Below are positions 1 to 10,949 of a stretch of 64,000 bases of DNA, in pieces. Made by a program: the position numbers and the translations under genes. The stretch is from Ailanthus altissimus (taxonomy: Eukaryota > Streptophyta > Magnoliopsida > Sapindales > Simaroubaceae), in NCBI GenBank assembly GCA_946807835.1, contig OX327711.1:17705501-17769500 (forward strand). The letters are read 5' to 3'. Under the pieces are notes generated by a model that did not search any database, was not told where the DNA came from, and saw only the letters and a program-made list of their open reading frames with translations. The stretch's first letter is position 1. Every line of letters begins with the position of its first letter.

Positions 1-1776
1 TTAGAGAAAGGATCAATATGAATGAGATCAGATTTGGTCAAATTGTGAGTAGTAGCAGGAATAGAAAAGAAAGGTATGTGCTCAAGAAACACAACATGAC
101 GAGAACAATATAATTTTTGTGACACTGGGTCAAAACAACGATATCCTTTTTGCCCTTCACCATAACCAAGAAACACACAAATGGTAGAGCGGGATGACAA
201 TTTAGTATGCTCTACATGAGGAAGAAGGACAAAACAAGTAGAACCAAAGACTCTTAAGGAAGAATAATCAGGAGCATACCCATATAATTTTTCAAAAGGT
301 GACAAACCTAAAGTATGAGATAAAGGGATCTTATTGATGAGGTTGACTGTAGTAAGAACTGCTTCTCCCCAAAACTCACTAGGAACTGAAGATGACAACA
401 AAAGAGAGCGAGCAGTTTCAACAATGTGCCTATGTTTTCTTTCAGCAACACCATTTTGTTCAGGAGTATCTGTACAAGAAGTTTGGCGAATAGTTCCATC
501 TAAAGCAAGTAGATCACAGAATTTATTGGAAGTATATTCACCACCCAAATCACATCTAAAACACTTAATAACTGCAGAATGTTGAGTTTTTACAAGAGCT
601 CGAAAGTTACTATAAATGCCAAAGAAGTCAGAACGACGTTTCATAAGATAAATCCAACAAAAACGAGTGTAATCATCAATAAAAGAAACATAATATCGAG
701 ACCCCCCTTTTGTAGCAATGGGAGAAGGTCCCCACACATCAGAGTGGACTAAATCAAATGGTGCAATAGAACAAGAAGTACTTCGATGAAAAGGTAAAGC
801 AGAAAATTTTGCAAGTTTACAACCACTACAATCAGAAATATCATGAGTTTGCAAATTTCCTAAGGCACCCATAGAAGCTAAGAATCTTAAACGAGAAGAT
901 GATACATGACCGAGACGAGAATGCCATAAATAAAAACTAGATGATGAAGGAGACAAACGAAATGAAGACAAGTCAACACTAGGAGCTGCAAATACTGGTA
1001 ATCTCAGCTCGTCCAAAACATATAATCCCTCTCGCCTACGACCTGTCCCAATCAACTTCTGAGACTGCGGATCCTGCACATAACAAGAGGTAGAAGAAAA
1101 TGACACTGAATAACCAGAATCACACAATTTACTAACAGAAACAAGGTTCAATGTAAGCTTAGGAATGTGATAAACATTAGAGAGTGACAAATGAGATGTG
1201 TCAACAGAACCAACTCCTTTTAATGGTAGAGGAGTACCATCAGCAGTCATGACAGACACAGAGGATGTAGGACATAAAGAAATAAAGGATTTCGAATCAG
1301 GAGACATATGATGTGAAGCTTCAGAATCTAAAACCCATGTGGATGACAACATACCTGAAGAGCTAGAGGGTAATTGACTTTTCGAAGAAAAGGTGGACAT
1401 AGCATGTGGCTGTGTAGCAAGAAACTTCTGAAACTGTTCAGAAAGGGCTGCAAATGCGGGATTTAAGGATGAGGTTCCGGATCCAAAAGAATCAGATGGT
1501 GGTACAACTGCTGCAGTGTTAACTTGTGGAGGACGATATGATCGTGGTTGAAATTGACTTCCAAACTGTGGAGGCCTGAATTGATGCCTTTGCTGGTGTA
1601 GTTGTGGTACTTTATTTAATAGCTTAGGGCATTGAGCCTTCCAATGTCCTTTTTGCTTGCAAAAATTGCATTCATCAATCCCAACCCTTGAGTGAGGCTT
1701 ATTTTCATAGTGAGCAGGAGGTTTAGAAGGAACTACAAAAACTGATGCATTAGGTACCGGGAGAATTCCTTTTCCT
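1..1776 (-). pseudogene. copia pol N-terminal part: zinc knuckle, mutated protease, integrase (partial)
   Basis: The frame is open from 1776 to the window edge. In order it shows a zinc knuckle, a protease region with V-L-D-S-E-A-S-H-H-M (about 1305-1335), a GAG-pre-integrase WHSRLGH, and an integrase core with D in HSDVWGP, D in FRCDLGGEY and E in PEQNGVAERKH, so the DDE triad is present. The family protease motif is D-S/T-G-A; here Gly is Glu, a change one substitution (GGA to GAA) would explain. It lies in the substrate-binding active site and should abolish processing. With the gag TAG, the copy is probably non-autonomous. The reverse transcriptase lies beyond the edge. Confidence 0.88.
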
Positions 1777-1779
1777 GTC

Positions 1780-2408
1780 TAAGTCTTAAGGCGTATCTCG
1801 TCAGCCAAGAGTTCACTAACTACTGAATCGACAGATGGAAGCGGGCTACGATGCAAAATAGAGCCACGAAGACCCTCAAAATCATCACAAAGTGCCATCA
1901 AAAATTGAACCAGACGTTGCTCTTCTCTACGAGCAATATAAGCTGCACAAGCACGTAGTTCTTCCGATTCTGTAAGAGCCAACTGATCCCAAAGATCTGT
2001 CATTGCAGAATAGAACTCTTGAATACTCATGCCTTTCTGTTCAAGAGCTCGAATATTATGTTCTAACTGATATTGTTTTGCAAAGTTAGACTGTGTATAC
2101 AATCTTGCCAAATGTTGCCAAACCTCCTTTGCTGTTTCATACTTTGCCAATTGAGTACCTATTGAGTGTTCAACAGAATTGTTTATCCAAGTGATAATTT
2201 TTGAATTATCAACTTCCCAATTATCTAATAGTTTTTCATACTCTGCCTTATCACTTGTACTTGTAGGTTTACTCACAATTTCAGAAACATAACCCCACAT
2301 TTTTTTGCCTTTCAAAAAGTTCTTCATCACATAACTCCAATATGAATAATTTTTTCCATCTAATCTTACACTAATGGACTGTAGCGAGTCATCTCTATTA
2401 CTAGCCAT
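1780..2408 (-). CDS. copia gag (UBN2 domain), ended by a premature TAG
   Basis: The 209-residue frame starts at ATG 2406-2408. Early residues (SVRLDGKNYSYW) and a downstream W-x-D-N-S-K-I-I-T-W-I stretch are the hallmarks of plant copia UBN2 gag. A TAG at 1777-1779 stops it. The same frame then continues directly into a CX2CX4HX4C zinc knuckle (about 1629-1670) and protease, so this is one polyprotein split by a nonsense change. Gag would form the cytoplasmic virus-like particle. Confidence 0.9.
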
Positions 2409-2867
2409 TGCAAAGACAAACAGTACTTAAATTTCCAGAATTACAAATATGCCCGAGTTTTCTAGAAATTGCAAAAACACCCCTGAACTTTTTGAAATTG
2501 CAAAAACACCCCAAAAAGCTAAAATTTTGACAAAATGGTCCCTGCAAAACTTTCAATCCCCTCAATATAGAGTACCCAAAACCAGAATGTTTTCCTTCTA
2601 CAACTAATTTCTCACTAGAACAATACCAATCCAAAATACAACCACAAATTCGAAATAATCATAATATGCCAAAATTAGGATCAATCTCTATGCAAACATG
2701 CTTGACCTTTGTGAAACTTGAAAGGAACTGGTTACCCAATGTTAGAATAATAAATCCTTACTTGATTGAAGCCACAAAATAAAGTGAAGAAGTTGAATCA
2801 AATGAGAATCTTGAACCCTCAAAATTTGCCCTTGTTCTTGAAGAGATAAAAAGACTACCTTCCATAA

Positions 2868-2883
2868 CCTTACTCTGATACCA
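2868..2883 (-). other. Primer-binding site of the copia element
   Basis: Minus-strand TGGTATCAGAG immediately inside the LTR is the plant copia primer-binding site, complementary to the 3' end of initiator tRNA-Met. It fixes the orientation of the element and the inner LTR boundary. Confidence 0.85.
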
Positions 2884-3080
2884 TGTTAATTACTCAAATG
2901 TAAAGAGGAAGAAGAAAGAAATGCAAATAAGAAGAACAAAGAAGAAGAAGAAGAATCGGTTCTATCTTGCAAAAGTGAGAGCAAAATGATAAGATACAAT
3001 ACATGTGGAAAATGAGAAATAAGGGAAATATAAACAAACTAGTAAACGACTAAAATACCCTTCTAATAAATATTCTAATA
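2884..3080 (-). repeat. 5' LTR of the copia element
   Basis: The LTR lies between the gene exon that resumes at 3081 and the primer-binding site. On the minus strand it ends in TAACA directly before TGGTATCAGAG, as expected. Its outer end reads TATTAG, which I interpret as a mutated TGTTAG. It is ~197 bp. The second LTR is outside the window, so the outer boundary is placed from where TRAPPC13 coding sequence resumes. Confidence 0.75.
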
Positions 3081-5563
3081 GTGTGCATTGAAAATCATAT
3101 GAAATAAAACTTATATATGGAACAAGTTGAGTTTGAGCCTGCTCAGAATTGGAGTGCGTCAATGCCAAAGTCTGATGGACCCCGTTCTGATAACAATTTT
3201 CAAACTGGGTACGTACAGATGTGTTTGTTATACTGGATATTTTGTGCGCTCTATTTTTTTTCATTACTAAATGGTTTTTGTTTATCCAATATTCATGTTT
3301 TTTGCTAATTACAAAATCTGATCTGTTATGGTTTTGTTTTTAATTAATGGTCGTTTGCTGACAGAGAGATATTTAAGCCATCGGTGCTCATCAGATCTGG
3401 TGGAGGGATTCACAACTATCTCTATCATTTAAAACCGTCTTCACATGGTTCTTCACAAGTGAAAGTTCACAGGAATAACGTTCTTGGTAAACTTAAAATA
3501 ACACGGCGTACAAATTTGGGCGAACCTGGTCGCCTACAGACAGCAAATACTTGGCACTGTAAGTGCATACTTTTATGTTTGAGGAATAGAAAGCTTCGTC
3601 ATCAGAAGTGTTAACATATCTGTTAATTACCAGAAATTTAATGTAGCTATTGTTTCATTTTGTCTTTTGTTCCATCTTTTCTGTTTTACTTCAAACATCT
3701 TTTGTAAAATTGAGGGCATCCAATGTTAGCTTTGCAGAGCTTATTTTAAAAGTAGTCGATGTTTCTTTTAATTAAATTACCACTTTTTTCTACAACACGA
3801 TTTTTCATGTGCTGAACTTGTTATGCATGTTCCTAACCAATATTTGGTGTTGAACAATGCATATGGCACAAATTTTTGTCTACTCAGAAATTTATGGTAG
3901 ATGACCCCAGGGTGTAGGATGGATAGTGCATCGTGTTTCATTGTGAAATCCGCGCATAGGTCTCTGAGATTGTGTGGCAGTTGGCTTTAGCAGAAACCCT
4001 CTTAGACATTAGTGCCTGATTCTGCAGTTGAAGTCCTTCTTATACTTGCAATTGATTATGAATTTTTTGCTTTTCCATGCATGTTCACTTGCATGCATAT
4101 AAACACATTTCTCCATAATACTTTGCACGTATGGCATGCATATGCTTATTAGGTGGATGTCACACTCAGTGTCTTAAAACTTCCCTTTGCAGCCCACAAG
4201 CAAGGAAATTGAGTTGAATGTTGTGGAGATTCCCTCTGTTGTCAGTGTAGATAGACCTTTCTCAGTAATTATGGTTTATTTTCTATAGCATTTGTTTTAT
4301 GAATTCCAATGCACCATTTTCAGTAAATATTCATTCATTATGGTGCTGCTAGATATTCAGCTTTCCTAATATATATGGTTTTAAGCCATAAAGTGTCCTC
4401 TTTGGGATTTTTTTCAGCTGTTAAGAGGTGAAGCAATTTTGTGTTGGTTTGAATACGTTAATTGATTTGGAAACTGAATTAGTCAGTGCTTGATCCAGGT
4501 ACACTTGAAACTCACAAACCAGACAGACAAGGAACAGGACCCCTTTGAGGGTTGGTTATCACAAAATGATTCAAATGAGGAGAAATTTATTATGATAAAT
4601 GGTCTCCAGATAATGGTAATGTATTTTGCTGCCTCTCAGACATCTTTTATTCAGTCTATAGAACCGTTTTATTGCTATACTGACACGCATGGTCTGATTG
4701 TATGCAGGCATTAGCTCCAGTGAAGGCTTTTGGTTCCAAATATTTTCACTTGGTATGAACATATTCTTGTGATGGATTTTTTTTCCCTTTTTGTTGGAGA
4801 AGAAGAAGAAGAAATAACTTTAATGCACATCCCATATTGCAGCTTTATATTGTGCACCATAATGAGTTGCATGGTTGCACCTTTGACTCTCTCATTTTCT
4901 CTGAGAAATTTCATGGTGCTGTCTTCTCTTATGCAGAATTTGATTGCCACAAAACCTGGAGTTCAAAGAATCACTGGCATTACATTGTTTGACAAAGTAG
5001 ATAAGAAAACCTTTGACCCGTTGCCTGATTTGGAGGTTGGTGATTTACATTATTAGCACTGTTCTTCTAAGACAACCAGCAATTTATATGTGTTGAAATT
5101 GGTAATTTAAAATCATTTTTTAGCATGATTTTGAGTTAGAAACCTAGGAGGAGTTGACATGTGATCAAGGACACGTTGGATGGACGAGTAAAGATCGAAA
5201 ACTAAAGCCAGATGTGAGAATGAACACGAAAGCACAAGAGGGGACTTGACACATATGAATGCCGTGGCGATGGGATCTCAATGCCACGGTGCTAATTCCA
5301 GTATGCTCAATGCAGCAACGTTGATCACCAAATGCCGCAGTGTTGGCCAGAAGTTGCGTTATCGCTCGCTCCAGTGATGGACCTTAAATGCTACAGTGTT
5401 GCCTATTCGGGAAAACTTTGTTTTTAGATAGAATTGCGTCCAAAAGTCGGCTTTGGACTCCTACAATGTGTGAACTCTTATTCTAGTTTGAAATAGGATT
5501 TTAGGGATTTTATAAATACTTATAAACCCTTATAATCCATCAGAATTCATTAAGTATTTTGAA

Positions 5564-5659
5564 GAGCATTAGGGAGAAACTCCAAGAGAGAATAGAGAAC
5601 TAGAGAGCCTTGAGCATTAGAGAGAAACTCCAAGAGAAAATAGAGAGCTAGAGAGCCTT
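5564..5659 (+). repeat. 48-bp tandem duplication inside the solo LTR
   Basis: Two near-identical units start at 5564 and 5612, both beginning GAGCATTAG and containing GAGAAACTCCAAGAGA; a third partial unit starts at 5660. Confidence 0.85.
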
Positions 5660-5767
5660 GAGCGCTGAGTGTGCAAGAGAGTGCCATAGATATTGCTTAA
5701 GTTCTTGAACTAATAAAAAAGGTTAGAATCCCGTGATCTACCGTGGACGTAGGTGTTTGTTGCCGAA

Positions 5768-5987
5768 CCACATAACTAGATTATGTGATTGTCTTATCTT
5801 TGTGATGATCTTGTTCTTATTCTTATTTGCTTGTAATCGAAGTCTTTTGCGTTCGCTTAAGATTTATTTGGTGTGCCCCACATAACTAGATTATGTGATT
5901 GTCTTTTTTTTGTGATGATTTTGTTCTTATTCTTATTTGCTTCTAATCGAAATCTTTTGCATTCGTTTAGGATTTATTTGGTGTGCA
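5768..5987 (+). repeat. 110-bp tandem duplication inside the solo LTR
   Basis: CATAACTAGATTATGTGATT occurs at 5771 and again at 5881. Both units run through GATTTATTTGGTGTGC, giving two ~110-bp copies differing at a handful of positions. The duplication covers the presumed R/U5 part of the LTR. Confidence 0.9.
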
Positions 5988-6725
5988 CATCAAAGGCTAA
6001 TTTCTAAGAGGAATTAGTGCTAAGGCTAATATCCGCAACAATATCCTTTATGATCTAAAATCAGACTTCCAATTTCAGTGTTTGACTGTATTCTTGAGGA
6101 TTAATCTCTGATAAATTCAAGTCGTTGCTTAAGTCGCTGAAGAGGTTCAGAATTGAATAAAATTAGGAAGGTCCAACATGGTTGATTGAATACTAGTTAC
6201 AAGTAAAACATATTTTGACGCTTGATTTTGGTAATTGATTTTTGGAATGGCAATATAAACATTTTGCTTGATTAGTACGTAAAATCAAGGAGAGGCCATT
6301 GAAAGTGCTGCAGTACAACTCCTGGCCTGTTAAGTCTAGGTCTCTGTGTTTGGACTTTGAGGGCAACCACTCAATACAGACATACCTCAGATTGAGATCA
6401 CATTGGATGGTTCCACATGATTCAGTGTTTAAAATCAACCGACCAATTCATTATTTTTAAATTGCATTAAGTTATATATTCTCTCTTTTTTCTGGCCAAG
6501 CTATGAAGTTGCACAAGTCCCCAGTAAGATATTTTTGATTGGTCTGTGACTGGTTCAATCTTACGGGTCAGGTGGCTTGCCCGAGCCATCATCCATTTCA
6601 TTTCAAGTTGGTTTATGTTTCATAAAATGTTTATAATGACGAAAATTTTTGTTGGGTACCGTTTTAATCTCCATTTGAACATGTTGCAGATTTTCGTGGA
6701 TCTGGATTTATATATTGGCTGGTTT

Positions 6726-6833
6726 TCGGTCAGTTAAGTTTGCAGGAGGCTGAACTGATACCATTTGCTCTTCGGGGTTTCGATCAGTTAAGTTTGCTGA
6801 GGCTGAACTGACACCATTTGCTGTTGGGGAGTT
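6726..6833 (+). repeat. 54-bp tandem duplication after TRAPPC13
   Basis: Two units starting near 6726 and 6780 share CAGTTAAGTTTGC, GAGGCTGAACTGA and ACCATTTGCT. The repeat begins at the end of the last recognisable TRAPPC13 exon and may be old 3' UTR. Confidence 0.75.
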
Positions 6834-9660
6834 TTGTCAACTGAGTAATGTCAAGGCATGGCGTCAGTTAAGCATTGATTGTATCGCTCAGAATTAGAGC
6901 CAATAAGCCCCAAGTTCATCCATCATTTTGACTGTTGGAGAGCTATCATCCACCAGTGAGTATGAATTGCTGCCCAGATTTTATATGACTTCTTAATCAA
7001 GGCAGATCAATTCCTGTATCGTTAACCATGTGATTTTGATTACTAATATTATCAAATTTGAAGTCATGCAGTCAATTAGGATTAGACAAACTGATTGATT
7101 TTAGATGTGCGCGAGCCAAGTGAATTTTCTGAAGCAACAGTATTTTTATGAAGCAAAAAGCTGAAACATCCAATTTTTTCTGGAGAGTTGCTGCATCAGT
7201 TGATTTTTCAAAAAGGTAGTGAGTTTTCAAATCATATGTTATCTTCAGTTTATTCAGAAAGATATTTGCTTGTAAATTTCCATGCTTAAAAGGTTTATTA
7301 ATTTAATATTTCATTCCAAACTTCTTGCAATAATACATATTGCTCTTTCCTGAATATAACAAAACTCGATATTTCAAATGATATTTACATTTATGTAAGT
7401 GTGTTGTGGGATTAAACTACTTAAACATATAACAAAATAGCAAAACGACCCACTTCCATGCCTCAATAGTCAATACACATTCTCTTCCTCGTATATGTAG
7501 CATCTTTTGCATCGCAAATGAAAGCACGCTGAAACACTAGATACTCTATGAATGTGGCTGGCAGGATATTTGCCGTGGAACTCCATTTACAAAATTGTGT
7601 AGACGTTGGATCTTCACGCTTTCCGTACCATGAATATCAGGGTCAACAGAACACATTGAGTCTTGAGCGACAACATCCCTTACAAAACCATCTTGATAAC
7701 TCATTCCTATAAATTGAAATGAAGGAGTAACGATACTTCTATCGCAGAAGACAAATGATGGCGTGACGAGATTATAGGATGGCCTCCACTACGTCTATAT
7801 GCACTCAGATCTTGCCATGATTGATGAACCTGGATTTTAGTCGGGACAATACAGTGAATATGCTATGCTGAATTAGATTTCCTCTGACAATGTCTGCTAG
7901 GTTTTGGAACTACCATTGCTCCGTTTTTCCTGGCGTGAAGGCTTCAATGTCGCATATGCAGCCATCTACCATCAGATTATCACGTTTAAACATCAAGTAC
8001 CAAATTGTTCAAACAACAGGTATTTGCTATAATAAGGTACGACATCTTTGTAAACAGTACATGACACTATCTCGCTGCCGATTGTAAAACAACTCGGCCT
8101 TCAACTCCTTGACATCGACTGAAACCTTATGCTGTCGCACCTATTCATGCGGAGGATTGTATCGTCACTGAGGCGCTATGCTTCATAAATCCATTCCTAG
8201 GAGCATGAATTGGTCAACTAGTATTAGTAACCGTCGTGTCTTTTCTTTTCTTCACAATTCCGCAAGAAATGTGAAGTGATGCTGCTGCAATCGTTAACTT
8301 CTACAAACATATCCGCAATTAGTAAATGGCATTTCCGCACTTTCCTTCTTGCATCTTACTCTTGAGGATTAATTAACCGAACATCCTACGCCAGTCACTT
8401 AAATAATCTAGTAAAAATAAAATACTTAGATTTTGCTATTTCCACTTGTTTATCATACAAGGGTTCGTTTTGTAGACTATCATAATTTTGAAACTACAAT
8501 TGTCGTGGAGTGAAAATACTAATGGTAGACTATATGTAGGAAGCGTTTGGTACGGAGGTCTTGTGGCTACGGAAGCTTTAGTGTGAAGTAGAAGTAGGAG
8601 GGTGTTTGGTAAAATCATGTTCTAGAGTGTTTACCAAATGTGAAGTAAAGTAGGAGGATGTTTGGTAAAATCAGGTTCTAGAGTGAAAGTAGTGTTTACC
8701 AAAAGTTTTCAAGTAGACGCATCTGTAGATGAGTGTTTAATATAAATACCTAATTCTGGTGTAACAATGATTTACTAAACACTTTATCTGATATGCTTTG
8801 ATAATATAATAGAAACACTTCTACACTAAATAAATCCTAAACCCATCAACTATGACTTCAACAATTGAGCCCAATCTTAATGTCATTGCAAAATTTCAGG
8901 AGTGAAGTTATTTGAACCTATGCTGATAAATCTCAACTATGTAATCATATCATTACTGTAAATATATATATATATATATATAAACAATTAAACATGTTAA
9001 AATTTTCGGTACTAACATGTTCTGTCCTCTTGACTTTCCCTATTTGATAACTTGCAAGCAGTGGCCAATATGTGGTAGCTCCTGAAGAACTTGGCAGCCA
9101 AATAAATTAATTGCTTAGTTGACAAGGCAACTGCGGATTATCTTACTGCTAATCTGCTATCATTCTATCATCGCTTCAATCAGATGGTGCATCTGGCCGA
9201 GTCTGAAGTCATAATTTCATTGACAATTCGTCTAACATGTTTATGGTGTGGATTGAAAGTTGACTCTTGACAAATTTTACCACCATCACCGACATTTTCA
9301 CGGCGCGCTCGCTCCTGAAATGTACGTTACTCAGATACCAACATTTTCTTCATCGCTAATGCTAATGCTAATGCTAAATACGTGACTAGAAATGATTTAG
9401 CGGTGACCTCGTTCATGTTGCGTAATTAATCTACAAATTCAGTGCCATTACAAAATCAATTACCTTAATTGTATTGAAGCACTCCCCAGTTCGGATTCGG
9501 TTATAAGGTAAGAATTTGATCAATGTTAAAAACTGTTATGGAAGTTCCGATGTTTTCTTTATCTTGATTTGAGTTTTCAATTATCGGTGTTGATAATGAC
9601 TGTATAAACTATCCCTCGGCAATCTTACATTTTTTTCTCGTAGATTACAAGAAAGAGATC
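6834..9660. other. Intergenic stretch with a small MITE-like repeat
   Basis: No gene could be supported. A minus-strand stretch around 7550-7690 stays open for ~55 codons after a possible acceptor and has balanced codon use, but I recognise no family. At 8535-8710 two ~60-bp imperfect copies share GTTTGGTAAAATCA and TTTACCAAA, like hAT-type MITE ends. An (AT)n run lies at 8962-8982. Confidence 0.5.
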
Positions 9661-9879
9661 CATTAATTCTAGACAGAGACTTGAACTTTGAAAAAGCAGC
9701 TTTATTCGGAATATACAAGCAGAGCAGAACATACAACTCAAAACATTAGAGGCCAGTTTTGGGAAAATATCAGAGTACATACACAGACTCTAAAAACTAA
9801 AACCCAAAGAAAAGACAATTTCAAAAACAGAAAAATCAAAATGGAAGAACGGGTTTAGTCGATTTTTCAGGCAATCTTA

Positions 9880-10949
9880 TTAGTTATTTATTAGGCTGGC
9901 GTGGGAGCCGGACAAAGCCCAATTAGCTTCGCTGCCGACACGTGGCATGCTTGTCATCCTGGATTGAACATCGACCTTGAAATTAGCCCCGCACATTGCA
10001 CCTTCACTGTCAATTCTAGGCATTGCCTTCATCTTACGCGTTGGATGCTCATAGCTCGTCAGCCCTTGCTCACTGTGAAACATGCAGCCTGCATTTGTGT
10101 TTGCACCCATCAAATTATTGTTAGCAAAATCCTCAGATTTTTCCAAATAAGAACACGTTTAAAAATTCACATACCATTTGGAAACGGTGCAAAAGATTTC
10201 GCACAACTTGCTTTGATGACCTCCAAATCATCAGAAATGACTACTGACCCATCGGCTGCAATACCCCAATAGAGTCTTACCCCTTCATTTGCACCCTGCA
10301 CAACCAACAGAAGATGCAATTTTATTTAATGCTGCAAAAACAGTTTCCATATTTTCAGAGCTTAATTTGAGTAGACTTGGGACTTACCAGAGCAGCGAAG
10401 ACACTTCCAGCCTTGCTATCATACAGCACAAAACCGAAGCTGCCTTCAAGATCTCGGAGGACTTGATGGGCCGGGTATGGGCCGCGGTCACGGAGGGTCC
10501 GGTAAGCTTCAATAACAAACATGGCCTCGTTGCTGCCTTTTGATAGGCCGTATTGTTTGTTGAGGTTGCTTAGGTTGTTCAAGCTCCCCAAGAACATGCA
10601 GTATATGTTATCTAACCCGCTAAACAACCTGCAATTAATTTGCCAATTGGGGAGTTTCCCAAATCATAAAGATACTCTTACATTGAGAGAGAAATAAAAA
10701 CACTCATTCAAGAAACTATATTTATATGCACCTTTGAGAAATGGGGTAAGGGTTTTGTGGTGGAACATAAGCAAGGGAAGCTGCATTGCCAAAGTTGATT
10801 GAAAATGCATTATTACAAGGCTGAGAAGAAAAAAAGTCGTTGAAGATTTGTTCTGGAAACTTAGGCTTTGCTGCTGAAGAGCTCAATGAAGCAGGGCTAT
10901 GCAGCTCCTGTGGTGGATTCACTAACCCTTTGTTGAATATTGCTAGCAT
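9880..10949 (-). CDS. Aluminium-induced / stem-specific TSJT1-like protein, copy A
   Basis: Four minus-strand exons: 10732-10949, 10388-10628, 10175-10295 and 9880-10088. They join in frame to 789 nt (262 residues). The protein has the family hallmarks YGL (in KQYGLSKG) and LRDR (in TLRDRGPYP) and the class II glutamine-amidotransferase-like (DUF3700) fold. The mature N-terminus begins MLAIF, so the Cys2 nucleophile of true amidotransferases is absent and catalysis is not expected. Arabidopsis relatives (AILP1 group) respond to metals, auxin and stress; the molecular role is unsettled. A likely TATA box lies at 11088-11095 and an AATAAA signal at 9701-9706. It stands head to head with copy B 1.5 kb away. 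It ends SGSHASLINN, longer than copy B. Confidence 0.93.

Larger units (their letters stand above)
1..3080 (-). mobile_element. Ty1/copia LTR retrotransposon, 5' part, inactivated and cut by the window edge
   Basis: On the minus strand the order is 5' LTR (2884-3080), primer-binding site (2868-2883), gag (1780-2408), then zinc knuckle, protease, GAG-pre-integrase and integrase core running off the left edge. This is the Ty1/copia order, with integrase before reverse transcriptase. Short LTRs (~197 bp), a tRNA-Met-type primer site and a UBN2-type gag fit the small-LTR copia lineages such as Ale/Retrofit. Two lesions are visible: an in-frame TAG between gag and the knuckle, and a D-S-E-A in place of the protease D-S-G-A. 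Outside these the pol frame stays open for ~590 codons, so the copy is fairly young. Reverse transcriptase, RNase H and the second LTR lie outside the window, so the element's other edge and target duplication cannot be seen. Confidence 0.95.
5091..6040 (+). mobile_element. Solo LTR (copia type, 950 bp) in the last TRAPPC13 intron
   Basis: The block begins TGTTG and ends CAACA and is flanked by ATATG (5086-5090) and ATATC (6041-6045), a 5-bp target duplication with one mismatch. Near its 3' part it has CCGTGGACGTAGG and CCGAACCACATA, the same signature as the solo LTR at 37325-38282, so both belong to one family. Two internal tandem duplications are present (48-bp and 110-bp periods). No internal retroelement sequence remains, as after LTR-LTR recombination. 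Confidence 0.75.
3081..6737 (+). pseudogene. TRAPPC13: TRAPPC13 (trafficking protein particle complex subunit 13) 3' exons, disrupted
   Basis: Seven exons encode the C-terminal half of a DUF974/TRAPPC13 protein, recognised against the Arabidopsis At2g47960 family from memory: 3081-3208, 3365-3558, 4193-4264, 4499-4615, 4708-4752, 4937-5035 and 6690-6737. Recognisable stretches include MEQVEFEPAQNW, IRSGGGIHNYLY, LKLTNQTDKEQ, GVQRITGIT and IFVD. Splice sites are GT-AG and phases agree. The family acts in TRAPP tethering complexes at the Golgi/endosomes. Defects: upstream coding sequence is cut at 3080 by the copia LTR; an in-frame TAA (3108-3110) replaces a residue just before NLYM; 2 nt are missing near 3544, turning LQTQQILGT into LQTANTWH; the normal end IFVDQD-stop has become IFVDLD with read-through to 6737. 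A functional copy presumably exists elsewhere. Confidence 0.88.

Noticed and set aside
7550..7720. Minus-strand open stretch with balanced codons as an exon of an unknown gene
   Set aside because: Only one exon-like piece, no recognisable family and no neighbouring exons that join in frame.
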